Of a stretch of 64,000 nucleotides of DNA, positions 24,193 to 35,600 are shown in pieces. Under the pieces are notes generated by a model. It searched no databases and had not been told where the DNA came from. It was given only the letters and a program-made list of their open reading frames with translations. Position 1 is the stretch's first letter. Each line of letters begins with the position of its first letter. Source of the stretch: Streptomyces sp. YS415 (GTDB lineage Bacteria > Actinomycetota > Actinomycetes > Streptomycetales > Streptomycetaceae); contig NZ_JAMJFL010000017.1 in the NCBI RefSeq assembly GCF_023544665.1, positions 80,835 to 144,834 of the forward strand. Direction: 5' to 3'. Both the position numbers and the translations under genes were made by a program.

Positions 24193-26217
24193 TTAGCTGG
24201 TTGTAGCGCCCCTATCCGGCTCTGGCTCCCCCTCCGGGAGCTCTTCACCCAGCATGCGCTCGGCCGCCGCGCGGTGCAGTCGAGCGGCGGCGGAGTCCCC
24301 GAGGCGGTCCAAGGTGTCGGCGAGACGCACGTGCAGCGCCGCCTGGAGTCGTACGTCCTCGGCAAGGCGCGCCCGGTCCACCGCCTCCTGGCAGGTGCGC
24401 AGCGACTCCTCGGGCCGGCCCGCGTACTCCTGGACCCGGGCCAGTTCGCTCAACGCCCGCGCCTGGGCGGCGACATCGCCGCTCTTGCGGTACCCGGCCA
24501 CCGCGGCCCGCCAGCTGCGCTGCGCCTCGCCGTAGCGCCCCGCGAAGGTGTGCGCGGCGCCGATCCGGCCGTACAGCCGGGCCGCCTCCGCGCGCTCGTC
24601 CCGGGCCAGGCGCTGGGCGAGGGCGCGGCCGAACCAGTCGGCGGCCCGGTCGTAGTCCCCGAGCTCGAGATGGGCACCGCCTACGGATTCCATCGCGCGG
24701 CCCGTCGCATACGGATCGTTCGCCTCGCGTCCGGCGTCCAGCGCGGCCCGGTAGCGCGCCAGCGCCTCCCGGGTCCGGCCGGTCCGGGCGTCCAGGTCGC
24801 CGAGGTTCAGCAGGGCGGCGGCCCGCTCGCGGGGCAGATTGCGGCGTTCGGCCACGTCCAGCACCAATCCGTGGATGCCGTAGAGGTCACCGGCCGCGGC
24901 CTGGGTGCCGAAGTGGGCGACCATGGCGCGCACCAGCTGGGACATCAGCCGCCGGGCCAGGGTGTCGAGCTCCCCGTCGGCGACGGCGAGGCGGGCCGCG
25001 GCGAGCAGGGCGGGCCTGCGGATGCGCAGCCAGTCGGCGGCCGCCCGGGGGCTGGGAAAGCGCAGGGAGCGCGGCATGCCGAGGAGCTTCTCGCGCGCCT
25101 GCGGGCTGTCGGTCTCGGTGATCGCCCGGCACGACTGGAGCAGCCGTACGGTCCGCTCCAGCATGCGGGCGCGGGCCAGCTGCAGCTCGGCGGCCCGGTC
25201 CTGGGTCTCGGTGAGCGCCCGGAGCAGGGGGTGCAGACAGCCGGGGACCTCGTACTGCGGGAGCGGCGAGTCCACGGCGCGCAGCAGGCCGAGGGCGACG
25301 AAGTCGTCCAGGGTGGTGCGGGCGCCGCTGACCGAGCAGCCGGCCAGCGCGGAGGCGGTGTGCGGGTCGACCAGGCCGGCCGGGGCGAGGCTGAGCAGGC
25401 GCAGTATCCGGGCGGCCGTGGCGGGCAGGGCGGCGTAGGAGAGCCGGAAGACCCGGGCGAGCGGACTGCCCGCGGTGTCCTCGTCGGGCTCGGCGTGCAG
25501 CTGCTTGCCGAGGTCGGCGACGGCGGCCTTGGGGCGGGCGGCGAGCCAGCCGCCGGCCAGCATCAGCGCGGCGGGCTGCGCCTGGCACTCCTCGACCAGT
25601 CCCTCGGCGGCCCGGGGGTCGACGGTGATCCGCACCGATCCCGCATGCCGGGACAGCAGTTCCACGGCCGACTTGGTGTCCAGCCCGCCGAGGGTGCAGG
25701 GGCGGACGTCGGCGATCCCGGTCAGCGGTCCGGCGGAGACGGCGACGGCCAGGCAGTCGGGGGTGTCCGGAAGCAGGGCGTCGACCTGTTCGGCGGTGGC
25801 CGCGTCGTCGAGCAGCAGCAGCATTTTGCGGTCGGCGAGGGCGTCCCGCAGCGCCGCGGTGAGGTCGTCCTCGGCGGCGCCGGCCGGGCTCGGCAGGTCC
25901 AGGGCGGTGAGCAGCTCGCGGGCGACGGAGTCGACGGGGACGGGGGTGCCGTCGGGCTCGCTGAGCCGGGCGCGCAGCACCCCGTCGCCGTAACGGTCGG
26001 CGACCTGCCGGACCAGCTCCTCGGCGAGGGCGGTGCGGCCGGAACCCGGGCGGCCGGCGATCAGCAGCACCCGCGCGCGGGGGGCCTTCTTCCCGGACAG
26101 GGTGTCCAGGCCCGCGCGCTCGATGTCGACGAGGAGTTCCTTCAACTCCCGTGTCCGGCCCAGGAAATGACCGGTCGACAGCTCGACGCCGCCTGTGTCC
26201 ACCGCCTGATCCGTCAC
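24193..26217 (-). CDS. STAND-type NB-ARC ATPase with TPR repeats
   Basis: The 674-residue protein has an N-terminal NTPase with Walker A AGRPGSGRT (Arg rather than Lys in the usual Lys position) and a Walker B-like KMLLLLDDA. A winged-helix region (around residues 250-330) follows, and then a C-terminal array of TPRs, for example RAAALLNLGDLDARTGRTRE and EAARLYGRIGAAHTFAGRYG. This is the layout of SARP/AfsR-like and STAND signalling proteins, but no DNA-binding domain is seen at the N-terminus. It probably senses a ligand or partner. GTG at 26217 has GGAG 8 bases upstream. Confidence 0.85.
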   Translation of the reverse strand: MTDQAVDTGGVELSTGHFLGRTRELKELLVDIERAGLDTLSGKKAPRARVLLIAGRPGSGRTALAEELVRQVADRYGDGVLRARLSEPDGTPVPVDSVARELLTALDLPSPAGAAEDDLTAALRDALADRKMLLLLDDAATAEQVDALLPDTPDCLAVAVSAGPLTGIADVRPCTLGGLDTKSAVELLSRHAGSVRITVDPRAAEGLVEECQAQPAALMLAGGWLAARPKAAVADLGKQLHAEPDEDTAGSPLARVFRLSYAALPATAARILRLLSLAPAGLVDPHTASALAGCSVSGARTTLDDFVALGLLRAVDSPLPQYEVPGCLHPLLRALTETQDRAAELQLARARMLERTVRLLQSCRAITETDSPQAREKLLGMPRSLRFPSPRAAADWLRIRRPALLAAARLAVADGELDTLARRLMSQLVRAMVAHFGTQAAAGDLYGIHGLVLDVAERRNLPRERAAALLNLGDLDARTGRTREALARYRAALDAGREANDPYATGRAMESVGGAHLELGDYDRAADWFGRALAQRLARDERAEAARLYGRIGAAHTFAGRYGEAQRSWRAAVAGYRKSGDVAAQARALSELARVQEYAGRPEESLRTCQEAVDRARLAEDVRLQAALHVRLADTLDRLGDSAAARLHRAAAERMLGEELPEGEPEPDRGATTS

Positions 26218-26403
26218 GGGCCACACTCCCGTCCCACACCGCACGCGCAAGCCCGCCGGGATTCCGGTACGGGCGTGTTTCAGAGCCTAGTTCACGCTCT
26301 GCTACGGGCCGTGTGGAGCGCGGCGGGCGGGAGCCAAGACTCCCCCGATCGGATCAGCGGATCGTAGGACCAGGGGCCCGGCGAGGGCGCGCGACCCCTC
26401 CGC

Positions 26404-27030
26404 CTACGCCACGAAGGGGCGCGCCGGCCACTCCGCGTCCGCCGGCCGCAGGTCGTCCATGCCGCCGGAGGCCCGGGCGGCGACCAGGGACAGCACGCCG
26501 ACCACGAGGCAGTTGTTGTGCAGCTCCCCCGCGAGCACGCCCCGGACCAGCTCCGCGAGCGGTACGCGCGCGTGCTCCAGGTCGGCCTCCTCGTCCTCGA
26601 CCTCGAAGCGCTCCCCCTCGGCCTCCGACAGATCGCGGGCCAGGAAGATCCGTACCGCCTCGTCGCAGCCGCCCGCCGTGGTGTAGACGTCGGTCAGCAC
26701 CCGCCAGTCCTCGGCCTTGACGTGCGCCTCCTCGTACAGCTCGCGCTGGGCGGCGTGCAGCGGGTTCTCGCCGGGGACGTCGAGCAGTCCGGCCGGGATC
26801 TCCCACAGCTTGTGCCGTACGGGGTGCCGGTACTGCTTGATGAGCAGCACCCGGTCCTCGTCGTCCACGGCGAGGACGGCGACCGAGCCCGGGTGCACCT
26901 GGTAGTCGCGGCGGACCACGCTTCCGTCGGGCATGACCACGTCGTCCGTGCGGACCGAGGTCTTGTTGCCCACGAAGGGGGTGTCCGTCGCCCGGATCTC
27001 CCACTCCTGCGGGGTGTCCTTGATCGTCAT
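26404..27030 (-). CDS. ADP-ribose pyrophosphatase-like Nudix hydrolase
   Basis: The 208-residue enzyme has a Nudix box beginning IPAGLLDVPGENPLHAAQRE and continuing LYEEAHVKAE; the helix ends EEA rather than the usual EETG, with the REL-x-EE core kept as REL-YEEA. The N-terminal beta-rich part and the C-terminal helix are as in NudF-type ADP-ribose pyrophosphatases. It hydrolyses ADP-ribose to AMP and ribose 5-phosphate. ATG at 27030 has AAGG 8 bases upstream. It lies just after pyrG, separated by the pyrG terminator. Confidence 0.88.
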   Translation of the reverse strand: MTIKDTPQEWEIRATDTPFVGNKTSVRTDDVVMPDGSVVRRDYQVHPGSVAVLAVDDEDRVLLIKQYRHPVRHKLWEIPAGLLDVPGENPLHAAQRELYEEAHVKAEDWRVLTDVYTTAGGCDEAVRIFLARDLSEAEGERFEVEDEEADLEHARVPLAELVRGVLAGELHNNCLVVGVLSLVAARASGGMDDLRPADAEWPARPFVA

Positions 27031-27052
27031 GCCTGCCCTTCCCACGTGCACC

Positions 27053-27094
27053 AAAAAAGACCGGGGTGCGCGCCTTCGCAGGCATGCACCCCGG
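27053..27094 (-). terminator. Rho-independent terminator of pyrG
   Basis: Nine-base arms CCGGGGTGC (27061-27069 and complement 27086-27094) are followed on the minus strand by a run of T (27060-27053), giving a classical intrinsic terminator 20 bases after the pyrG stop. Confidence 0.88.
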
Positions 27095-27113
27095 CCACCG
27101 TACAACTCTCGTC

Positions 27114-28763
<1,650 letters not shown>

Positions 28764-29272
28764 GGCCAAGGCGGGGCTCCCGTGGTCGCTATCTGGGGTG
28801 CGATACGGCTTTCCCACCGGGGATTCCGGAGTCGCCGTCGCTGCGGTTCGGGGGTTTTTCTCCCACCGGTCCACGGGCTACCAGGGTATCAGCGCCGCGG
28901 GGCGATGGCTTCCGGCCACGCTCCGCGCACGTACCGACACGGGGCCACACGGGTGCACCGGTTTCTCACCCGTTGCTCACCCGTTCGGCCCACCCGCGTT
29001 GTCCGGAGCGGCACGCAGATCATCTACGTGCGTCGTATCCTGCTCGGACACTCACTGCCGAGCCGGACCGGCAAGACGGCACCACCCCCGCCCGTACCAC
29101 CGGAACATCACGGACTCGTCAGTTCGTTGAGCAACAGATGGCGTTTTGCCTCATCGGCGGAGCGGCTGCTTTGCTTCACCGCTCAACGACGCATTACAAC
29201 GACCCCTTGACCGCATCAGCGACCGCCCCCTTCTTGATAGGGGGTGACGTGGCCGTTCGACTGGAGTTGCAC
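28764..29272. other. Divergent intergenic region pyrG / GH15
   Basis: The 509-base gap must contain the promoters of pyrG and of the GH15 gene. A TTG-preceded CCCCC/GGGGG tract occurs near 28850-28860. No ORF in it shows a good start with a ribosome binding site, and no tRNA or riboswitch was recognised. Confidence 0.4.
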
Positions 29273-31075
29273 GTGGCCGGGCGCATCGAAGACTACGCAC
29301 TCATCGGAGACATGCAGACCGCGGCACTGGTCTGCCGGGACGGCACGGTGGACTGGCTGTGCCTGCCCCGCTTCGACTCGCACGCCATCTTCGCCGGTCT
29401 GCTGGGCACCGAGGAGCACGGTTTCTGGCGGCTCGGGCCGGCCCACGCGGCGGACACCGAGCCGCCGACCGCGGCCCGGCGCAGCTACCGCGGGGACTCG
29501 CTGGTCCTGGAATCCGAGTGGGACACCCCGCGCGGCACGGTCCGAGTGACCGATTTCATGCCCCCGCGCGACGGCGCCCCGCAGCTGATCCGGATCGTGG
29601 AGGGCGTCTCCGGCCGGGTCCGGATGCGCTCGGCCCTGCGGATGCGGTTCTCCTACGGCCGGGTCGTGCCCTGGGTGCACAAGCACGAGGGCCGCACGGT
29701 GGCCGTCGCGGGCCCGGACTCGGTGTGGTTCGACACCGAGTGCGAGACCTACGGCAAGGCCCTGACGACGTACTCCGACTTCACCGTCGCCCCCGGCGAC
29801 CGGATCGCGTTCACCATCTCCTGGCAGCCCTCGCACCACCAGCCGCCGCCGCTGCCGGAGCCGGAGCAGTCGCTGGCGGCCACCGAGGACTTCTGGCGCG
29901 ACTGGGTCGAGCACTGCACGTACCACGGCCCCTACCGCGAGGCCGTGATCCGCTCGCTGATCACGCTGAAGGCGCTGACGTACGCCCCGACCGGCGGCAT
30001 CGTCGCCGCGCCCACCACCTCGCTGCCCGAGGAGATCGGCGGCGTCCGCAACTGGGACTACCGCTACACCTGGCTGCGCGACGCGGCGATCACCCTGTCC
30101 TCGCTGCTGCGCACCGGCTACCGCGAGGAGGCCCGCGCCTGGCGCGAGTGGCTCCTGCGCGCGGTCGCGGGCGACCCGGAGAACCTCCAGATCATGTACG
30201 GCATCGCCGGCGAGCGCGAGCTCGGCGAGGCGGAGCTGGACTGGCTGCCCGGCTACGAGAACTCCGCGCCGGTCCGGGTCGGCAACGGCGCCGCCCACCA
30301 GCTCCAGCTGGATGTGTACGGCGAGGTCACCGAGGCCCTGCACCTGGGCCACATGACCGGGCTCGCCCGCAACGACTACGCCTCCCTGCTCCAGCTCAAG
30401 CTGATCCGCTACCTGGAGGACCACTGGGACGAGCCGGACGAGGGCATCTGGGAGGTGCGCGGTCCGCGCCGCCACTTCGTGCACTCCAAGGTGATGGCCT
30501 GGGTCGCCGTGGACCGCACCATCAAGCTGATCGAGTCCGGTGACGCGGACGGCCCGCTGGAGCGCTGGCGCGAACTGCGCGACGACATCCACCGGGACGT
30601 GTGCGAGAAGGGCTACGACAAGGAGCGCAACACCTTCACGCAGTCGTACGGCTCCAAGGAGCTGGACGCCTCGCTGCTGCTGATCCCGCAGATGGGCTTC
30701 CTGCCGCCGGACGACAAGCGGGTCATCGGGACCATCGAGGCGATCCAGCGCGAGCTGTCCACGCCGGACGGCTTCATCCTGCGCTACCCGACGCAGGGCG
30801 AGGCCGAGGGCGTCGACGGGCTGCCGGGCGACGAGGGCGCCTTCCTCGCCTGTTCGTTTTGGATGGCGGACGACCTGGCCATGATCGGCCGCGTGGACGA
30901 GGCCCGCAGGCTCTTCGAGAAGCTGCTGTCACTGCGCAACGACCTCGGTCTGCTGGCGGAGGAGTGGGACCCGCGCCTGCAGCGCCAGGTGGGCAACTTC
31001 CCGCAGGCCTTCAGTCACGTGCCGCTGATCGACACCGCTCTGCGGCTGACGGCTTCGGGGGCCTACGGCGGCTGA
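29273..31075 (+). CDS. GH15 family glycoside hydrolase (trehalase/glucoamylase-like)
   Basis: The 600-residue enzyme begins VAGRIEDYALIGDMQTAALV and contains the GH15 landmark RNWDYRYTWLRDAAI at about residue 260 and the C-terminal LLAEEWDP with a probable catalytic Glu. It has no signal peptide and should be cytosolic, like mycobacterial GH15 trehalases. GTG at 29273 has GGAG 6 bases upstream; a GTG at 29249 is an alternative. It is the last gene before the biosynthetic-like cluster. Confidence 0.9.
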   Translation: MAGRIEDYALIGDMQTAALVCRDGTVDWLCLPRFDSHAIFAGLLGTEEHGFWRLGPAHAADTEPPTAARRSYRGDSLVLESEWDTPRGTVRVTDFMPPRDGAPQLIRIVEGVSGRVRMRSALRMRFSYGRVVPWVHKHEGRTVAVAGPDSVWFDTECETYGKALTTYSDFTVAPGDRIAFTISWQPSHHQPPPLPEPEQSLAATEDFWRDWVEHCTYHGPYREAVIRSLITLKALTYAPTGGIVAAPTTSLPEEIGGVRNWDYRYTWLRDAAITLSSLLRTGYREEARAWREWLLRAVAGDPENLQIMYGIAGERELGEAELDWLPGYENSAPVRVGNGAAHQLQLDVYGEVTEALHLGHMTGLARNDYASLLQLKLIRYLEDHWDEPDEGIWEVRGPRRHFVHSKVMAWVAVDRTIKLIESGDADGPLERWRELRDDIHRDVCEKGYDKERNTFTQSYGSKELDASLLLIPQMGFLPPDDKRVIGTIEAIQRELSTPDGFILRYPTQGEAEGVDGLPGDEGAFLACSFWMADDLAMIGRVDEARRLFEKLLSLRNDLGLLAEEWDPRLQRQVGNFPQAFSHVPLIDTALRLTASGAYGG

Positions 31076-31188
31076 ACCGTGATTGGTTTATCCGCGCTTC
31101 AGCCTGTCTACAGACTTGCTCGAATGTGACCTGCACCACAGGTTTATTCCTGGACAGCCGCGCCGAAATCCCGTTTCGATAGATCCCG

Positions 31189-31211
31189 CGAGGCCGACAA
31201 TCTCGGCCTCG
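31189..31211 (+). terminator. Hairpin after the GH15 gene
   Basis: Nine-base arms CGAGGCCGA / TCGGCCTCG (31189-31197 and 31203-31211) with a 5-base loop lie 114 bases past the GH15 stop and upstream of the MFS gene. It may end GH15 transcription or act in the leader of the next operon. Confidence 0.5.
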
Positions 31212-31324
31212 AATCCACGGGGGAATTACCCGAATCTTGTCGTTGGCAATGGCGCTGAACGAGAGGTGTAGGGCATGTTGGCGATCCTGACGTGCGCAGC
31301 AGGAATTGAGAGCACGGCCCGGTC

Positions 31325-32545
31325 ATGCTGAGCAGGCTCCTCCCGTCAGGGGGGCCCGCGCGCGTCCTCACCGGCATCACCCTGGTCCACACCCTGGGCC
31401 AGGGCCTGTGGATGGCGCTCAGCGCCATCTACGCGACCACGGTCCTCGACCTCACGCCCGGCCAGTTCGGCGTCGGCGTCGGCATCGCCGCGGGCATGGC
31501 CCTCGCGGTCAGCACCCCGACCGGTCTGCTGGCCGACCGGGTCGGCCCGCGGTCCGTCCAGATCTGGTCCTTCCTCGCCCTCGGGCCGCTGACCGCGGCG
31601 CTCCTGGCGGTGAACGGGTTCGCCCAGTACGTCGTCGTGCTCAGCGTGCAGGCCGTCGCCTACAGCGCCAGCCGCAGTGCCCGGATGGCCATGGTGGCGG
31701 GCCTCTTCCCCGCGGCGGAACGGGTCTCCGTACGCGCCTATCTGCGGGCCACGAGCAATGTCAGTGTCTCCGTGGGCGCGGCGCTGGCCGGCCTGCTGCT
31801 GGTGGTCGACTCCGACCAGGCGTACCGGCTCGCCGTCGTGTTCAATGCGGCCACCTACCTGGTGACCGGGCTGCTCACGCTGCTGCTGCCCGCCGTTCCG
31901 GCCCAGCCGGCCCGGCCGGGGCCCGCGCTGATCGTGCTGAGGGACCGGCCGTACCTGGCCTTCATCGCGCTGGACGGGCTGCTGTCCATGCACAATCTGC
32001 TGCTCGACGTCGTGCTGCCGCTGTGGATCCTGCACCACACCGACGCCCCGCGGTGGACGATCGCGGCCATCCTGCTCACCAACACCGTCACCGTGGTCCT
32101 GCTCCAGGTCCGGGCGGCACGCGGGACGGACGAGCCACGCGCCGCGGCCAGGGCCTCGCGCTCCGGGTCGCTGTGTCTGGCGGTCGCCTGCCTCGTGTTC
32201 GCCGCCACCGGCGGGGTGTCCGCCGCGGTCGCCGGGGCGCTGCTCCTGCTCGGGGCGCTCGCCCACGTCCTAGGTGAGATGCGGCAGTCTGCCGGCAGCT
32301 GGGGCATGTCGTTCGGTCTGGCGCCCGAGCACGCCCAGGGCCAGTACCAGGGCACGTACGCCATGGGTGCCGATCTGGGCAAGATGATCGCTCCCGCGCT
32401 GCTGACCTGGCTCGTGATCGAGCACGGCACCCTCGGCTGGATCAGCATGGCCGTCGGCTTCGTGCTGATCGGCGCCGCCATTCCGGCCGTCGTGAACCGG
32501 GCGCTGCGCGGCAACAGGACGGCCTCCGAATTCGTCGCGGCCTGA
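31325..32545 (+). CDS. MFS transporter at the head of the biosynthetic-like cluster
   Basis: The 406-residue protein has 12 hydrophobic segments and an MFS motif after helix 2 (LLADRVGPRSVQIW). It belongs to the 12-TM DHA1-like group and is likely to export the cluster product or give self-resistance. The ATG at 31325 has only a weak ribosome binding site (GAGAG, too distant). It is followed after 116 bases by the NRPS gene, in the same direction. The 249 bases before it hold the hairpin at 31189 and no gene. Confidence 0.85.
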   Translation: MLSRLLPSGGPARVLTGITLVHTLGQGLWMALSAIYATTVLDLTPGQFGVGVGIAAGMALAVSTPTGLLADRVGPRSVQIWSFLALGPLTAALLAVNGFAQYVVVLSVQAVAYSASRSARMAMVAGLFPAAERVSVRAYLRATSNVSVSVGAALAGLLLVVDSDQAYRLAVVFNAATYLVTGLLTLLLPAVPAQPARPGPALIVLRDRPYLAFIALDGLLSMHNLLLDVVLPLWILHHTDAPRWTIAAILLTNTVTVVLLQVRAARGTDEPRAAARASRSGSLCLAVACLVFAATGGVSAAVAGALLLLGALAHVLGEMRQSAGSWGMSFGLAPEHAQGQYQGTYAMGADLGKMIAPALLTWLVIEHGTLGWISMAVGFVLIGAAIPAVVNRALRGNRTASEFVAA

Positions 32546-32661
32546 GCCCTTATTCCCGCATTCCGTGACGCCTTCTTCCGCCGTGCCCGCAATTCGGCAC
32601 CCGCACGTACGTATTCGGTAATTCGCGCGGCACGTGAACACCTGACAAGGAGGGGACCGTC

Positions 32662-35600
32662 ATGACAGTGGGCGCTATTTCCGCCGCCTCATCCATTGCG
32701 GCACCGGCATTGCAATTACCCGTCCGCGACGACACCGCGCCGCCCACGGGCACCGGGATCCACTCATGGTTTTCCGGTTCCTGGCCCGGGGACCTGGTGC
32801 ACGGCGCCTTCACGGTGCTGGTGCACCGCTACAGCGGCCAGGACGACATCGTGCTGGCGCGGGCGGGCCGGGCCGGTGAACGGCCCGTCGCCGTGCGGTC
32901 CCGCGACGCTCAGGGGCTGACGCTCACCGCGCTGGCCGCCGCCCTCGGCGCCCGGTACCGGGAGGCGGCACGCACCGGTGAGCCCGCGGACCTCGGCGAC
33001 GGTCTGCGCGTCGGCACCGTCCGGACCGACGGCGGCGCGCCCCTCCCCGAGGGCTTCGCGCTCCTCCTGGAGACCGCCGAGGCCACCGGCCGCGCGGCCC
33101 TCCACTACGATCGCGCGCTCTTCGCCCCCGGACTGATCCGGCGCATGGCCGCCAACCTCGACACCCTGCTGCACCGTGCCGAGCAGCATCCTCGGACGCC
33201 GGTGGCGGACCTGGACGCGCTCTCCGAGCGCGAGAGCCGCCATCTGCTGCGGGAACTCAACGACACCGCTCTCCCCTACGACCGCCGCACCACGGTGCAC
33301 GCCCTCGTCGAGTGCCAGGCCGCCCGCACTCCCGACGCCCCGGCCGTCGAGTGGCAGGGCTCGGTGCTGACGTACCGCGAACTGGACCGGCAGGCCAACC
33401 GCCTGGCGCGGGCGCTCGCCGCGTCCGGCGTCACCCCCGGCTGCCGGGTCGGCCTCTCCCTGCCGCGCACCCACCACGCGGTCGTACTGCTGCTCGCGGT
33501 CCACAAAGCGGGCTGCGCCTACGTCCCCCTCGACCCGGCGTATCCGGCCGACCGGCTGACCGCCATCGCCGCGACCGCCGACATGACCGCCGTGGTGCAC
33601 GACGGGGACGAGGCCCCCGGCTGGCTCGCCGGTGCGTCCGCCGCCGCGCTGTCCTGGCCGGAGCTGTGGGAGAAGGCGTCCGCCGAGGACGACGCGCCGC
33701 TCGGCGTCACTGCCGGCCCCGAGGCCACCACCCACCTCATCTACACCTCCGGATCGACCGGCATCCCCAAGGGCGTGGTGATCAGCCACCGCAACACCGT
33801 GGCACTGCTCGCCTGGTCCGCGGCCACCTACCGGCCCGAGGACCTGGCGCGGGTGCTGTTCTCCACCTCCCTCAACTTCGACCTGTCGGTGTACGAACTG
33901 TGGGCCCCGCTCACCCGCGGCGGTTGTGTCGTCGTGACGGACACCGTCCTGGCGCTCACCGAGACCGATGACCTGCGCCCGACTCTGGTCAACACCGTGC
34001 CGAGCGCACTGAACGTGCTGCTCCAGCGTGCGGCCGTGCCCGACTCGGTACGGGTGCTCAACGTCGCGGGCGAGCCGCTGTCCAAGGAACTGGTGAACGC
34101 CGCATTCGCCACCACCGGCACCGAGCGGCTCTACAACCTCTACGGGCCGTCCGAGGACACTACGTACTCGACCTGGAAGTGCTTCACCGGCCCGACCGCC
34201 GACGCCCCCACGATCGGCGTCCCGATCCACAACACCGTCGCGTACCTGCTGGACGCCGACGGTCGGCCGGTTCCGCTCGGCGCGACCGGCGAGCTCCACC
34301 TCGGCGGCGACGGCCTGGCCGGCGGCTACATCAACGACCCCGAGCGCACCCGAGCCGTGTTCACGACCGCTCCGGCCCGGCTCGGTCCCGTACCCGGCGG
34401 ACGGCTGTACCGCACCGGCGACCTGGCGCGCTGGACCGAGGACGGCGAACTGCGCTTCCTCGGCCGCAAGGACAACCAGGTCAAGGTGCGGGGCTTCCGC
34501 ATCGAGCTCGGGGAGATCGAATCGGTGCTCCGCGAGGTGGTGGGCCTGCGCGACATCGCGGCGCTGGCCGTGGGCACCGGCAGTGACACCCGGCTGGTCT
34601 GCTTCGTGGGCCTGGACGGCGCCGAGGTGACGGCCGAGGCGATGAGCGCCCATCTCCGGGCGAAACTGCCCCACTACATGCAGCCCGCCAAGATCATCAC
34701 CGCCGATCGGCTGCCGCGCCTCCCCAACGGCAAGGTCGACCGCAAGGCCCTCGCCGCGCGCGACCTCGACTGGGGCACGGACAGCGCCGCCGCGTTCATC
34801 GGCGACGACCCCGACCAGGCCCGGGTCGCCCGGGTGTGGTCCGAGCTGCTCGGCCTGACCCGGATCTCCCCCGACCTGGACTTCTTCTCCGTGGGCGGGC
34901 ACTCCCTGCTGGCCACGCTGCTCGCGGCCCGGCTCTCCGACGCCGCGGGCAGGCCCGTCCGGGTCGCCGAGATCCACAGCCACCGCACCCTGGCGGAGCA
35001 GGCGGAGCTGCTGCGCCGGGCCCGTGCGCGATCGGCCGGGACCCCGGCACCCGCGGACGCCTCCGCGCGGCTGCGCGCCGTGGCCGACACCCTCCGGGAG
35101 TCCGCGGGCGGCCACGGCGTGCCCGGAGCGGGCACCGCGGCGTTCGTGGACGGCAGGCTGGAGCTGACGTACCACGGTGTCGGCGACACGGACTCCGGCG
35201 CCCCGTACGGGCCGACGACCCGCCAGCGCGTCACCTGCATCACCAAGGCCATGCTGGCCTTCGTCGCGCTCCGCCTCGTCGACCGCGGTCTGCTCGGCCT
35301 CGACGAGCCGCTGAACGAACGGCTGCCCAGGGCCTTCCGCCGCCGCGACGGCCGTACCGTCGAGGTCACCCTGCGCCAACTGCTGTCGCACACCAGCGGC
35401 ATCGACGACTCCTACGAGGTCTGGCACGACACCGACCTGCCCGACCTCGACACCTACATCGACAGCCTGAGCGGCTACGGCCAACTCTTCGAGCCCGGTG
35501 AGGTGTTCGCGTACTCGGCGGTCGGCACCTCGATCGTCGCCGCGCTGATCGAGAACCTCCTCGGCGTCCCCTGGCGCCGTGCGGTCAACGACCTCATGCT

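Noticed and set aside
29030..29210. A short ORF upstream of the GH15 gene
   Set aside because: It has no ribosome binding site, no recognisable composition and overlaps the promoter region.
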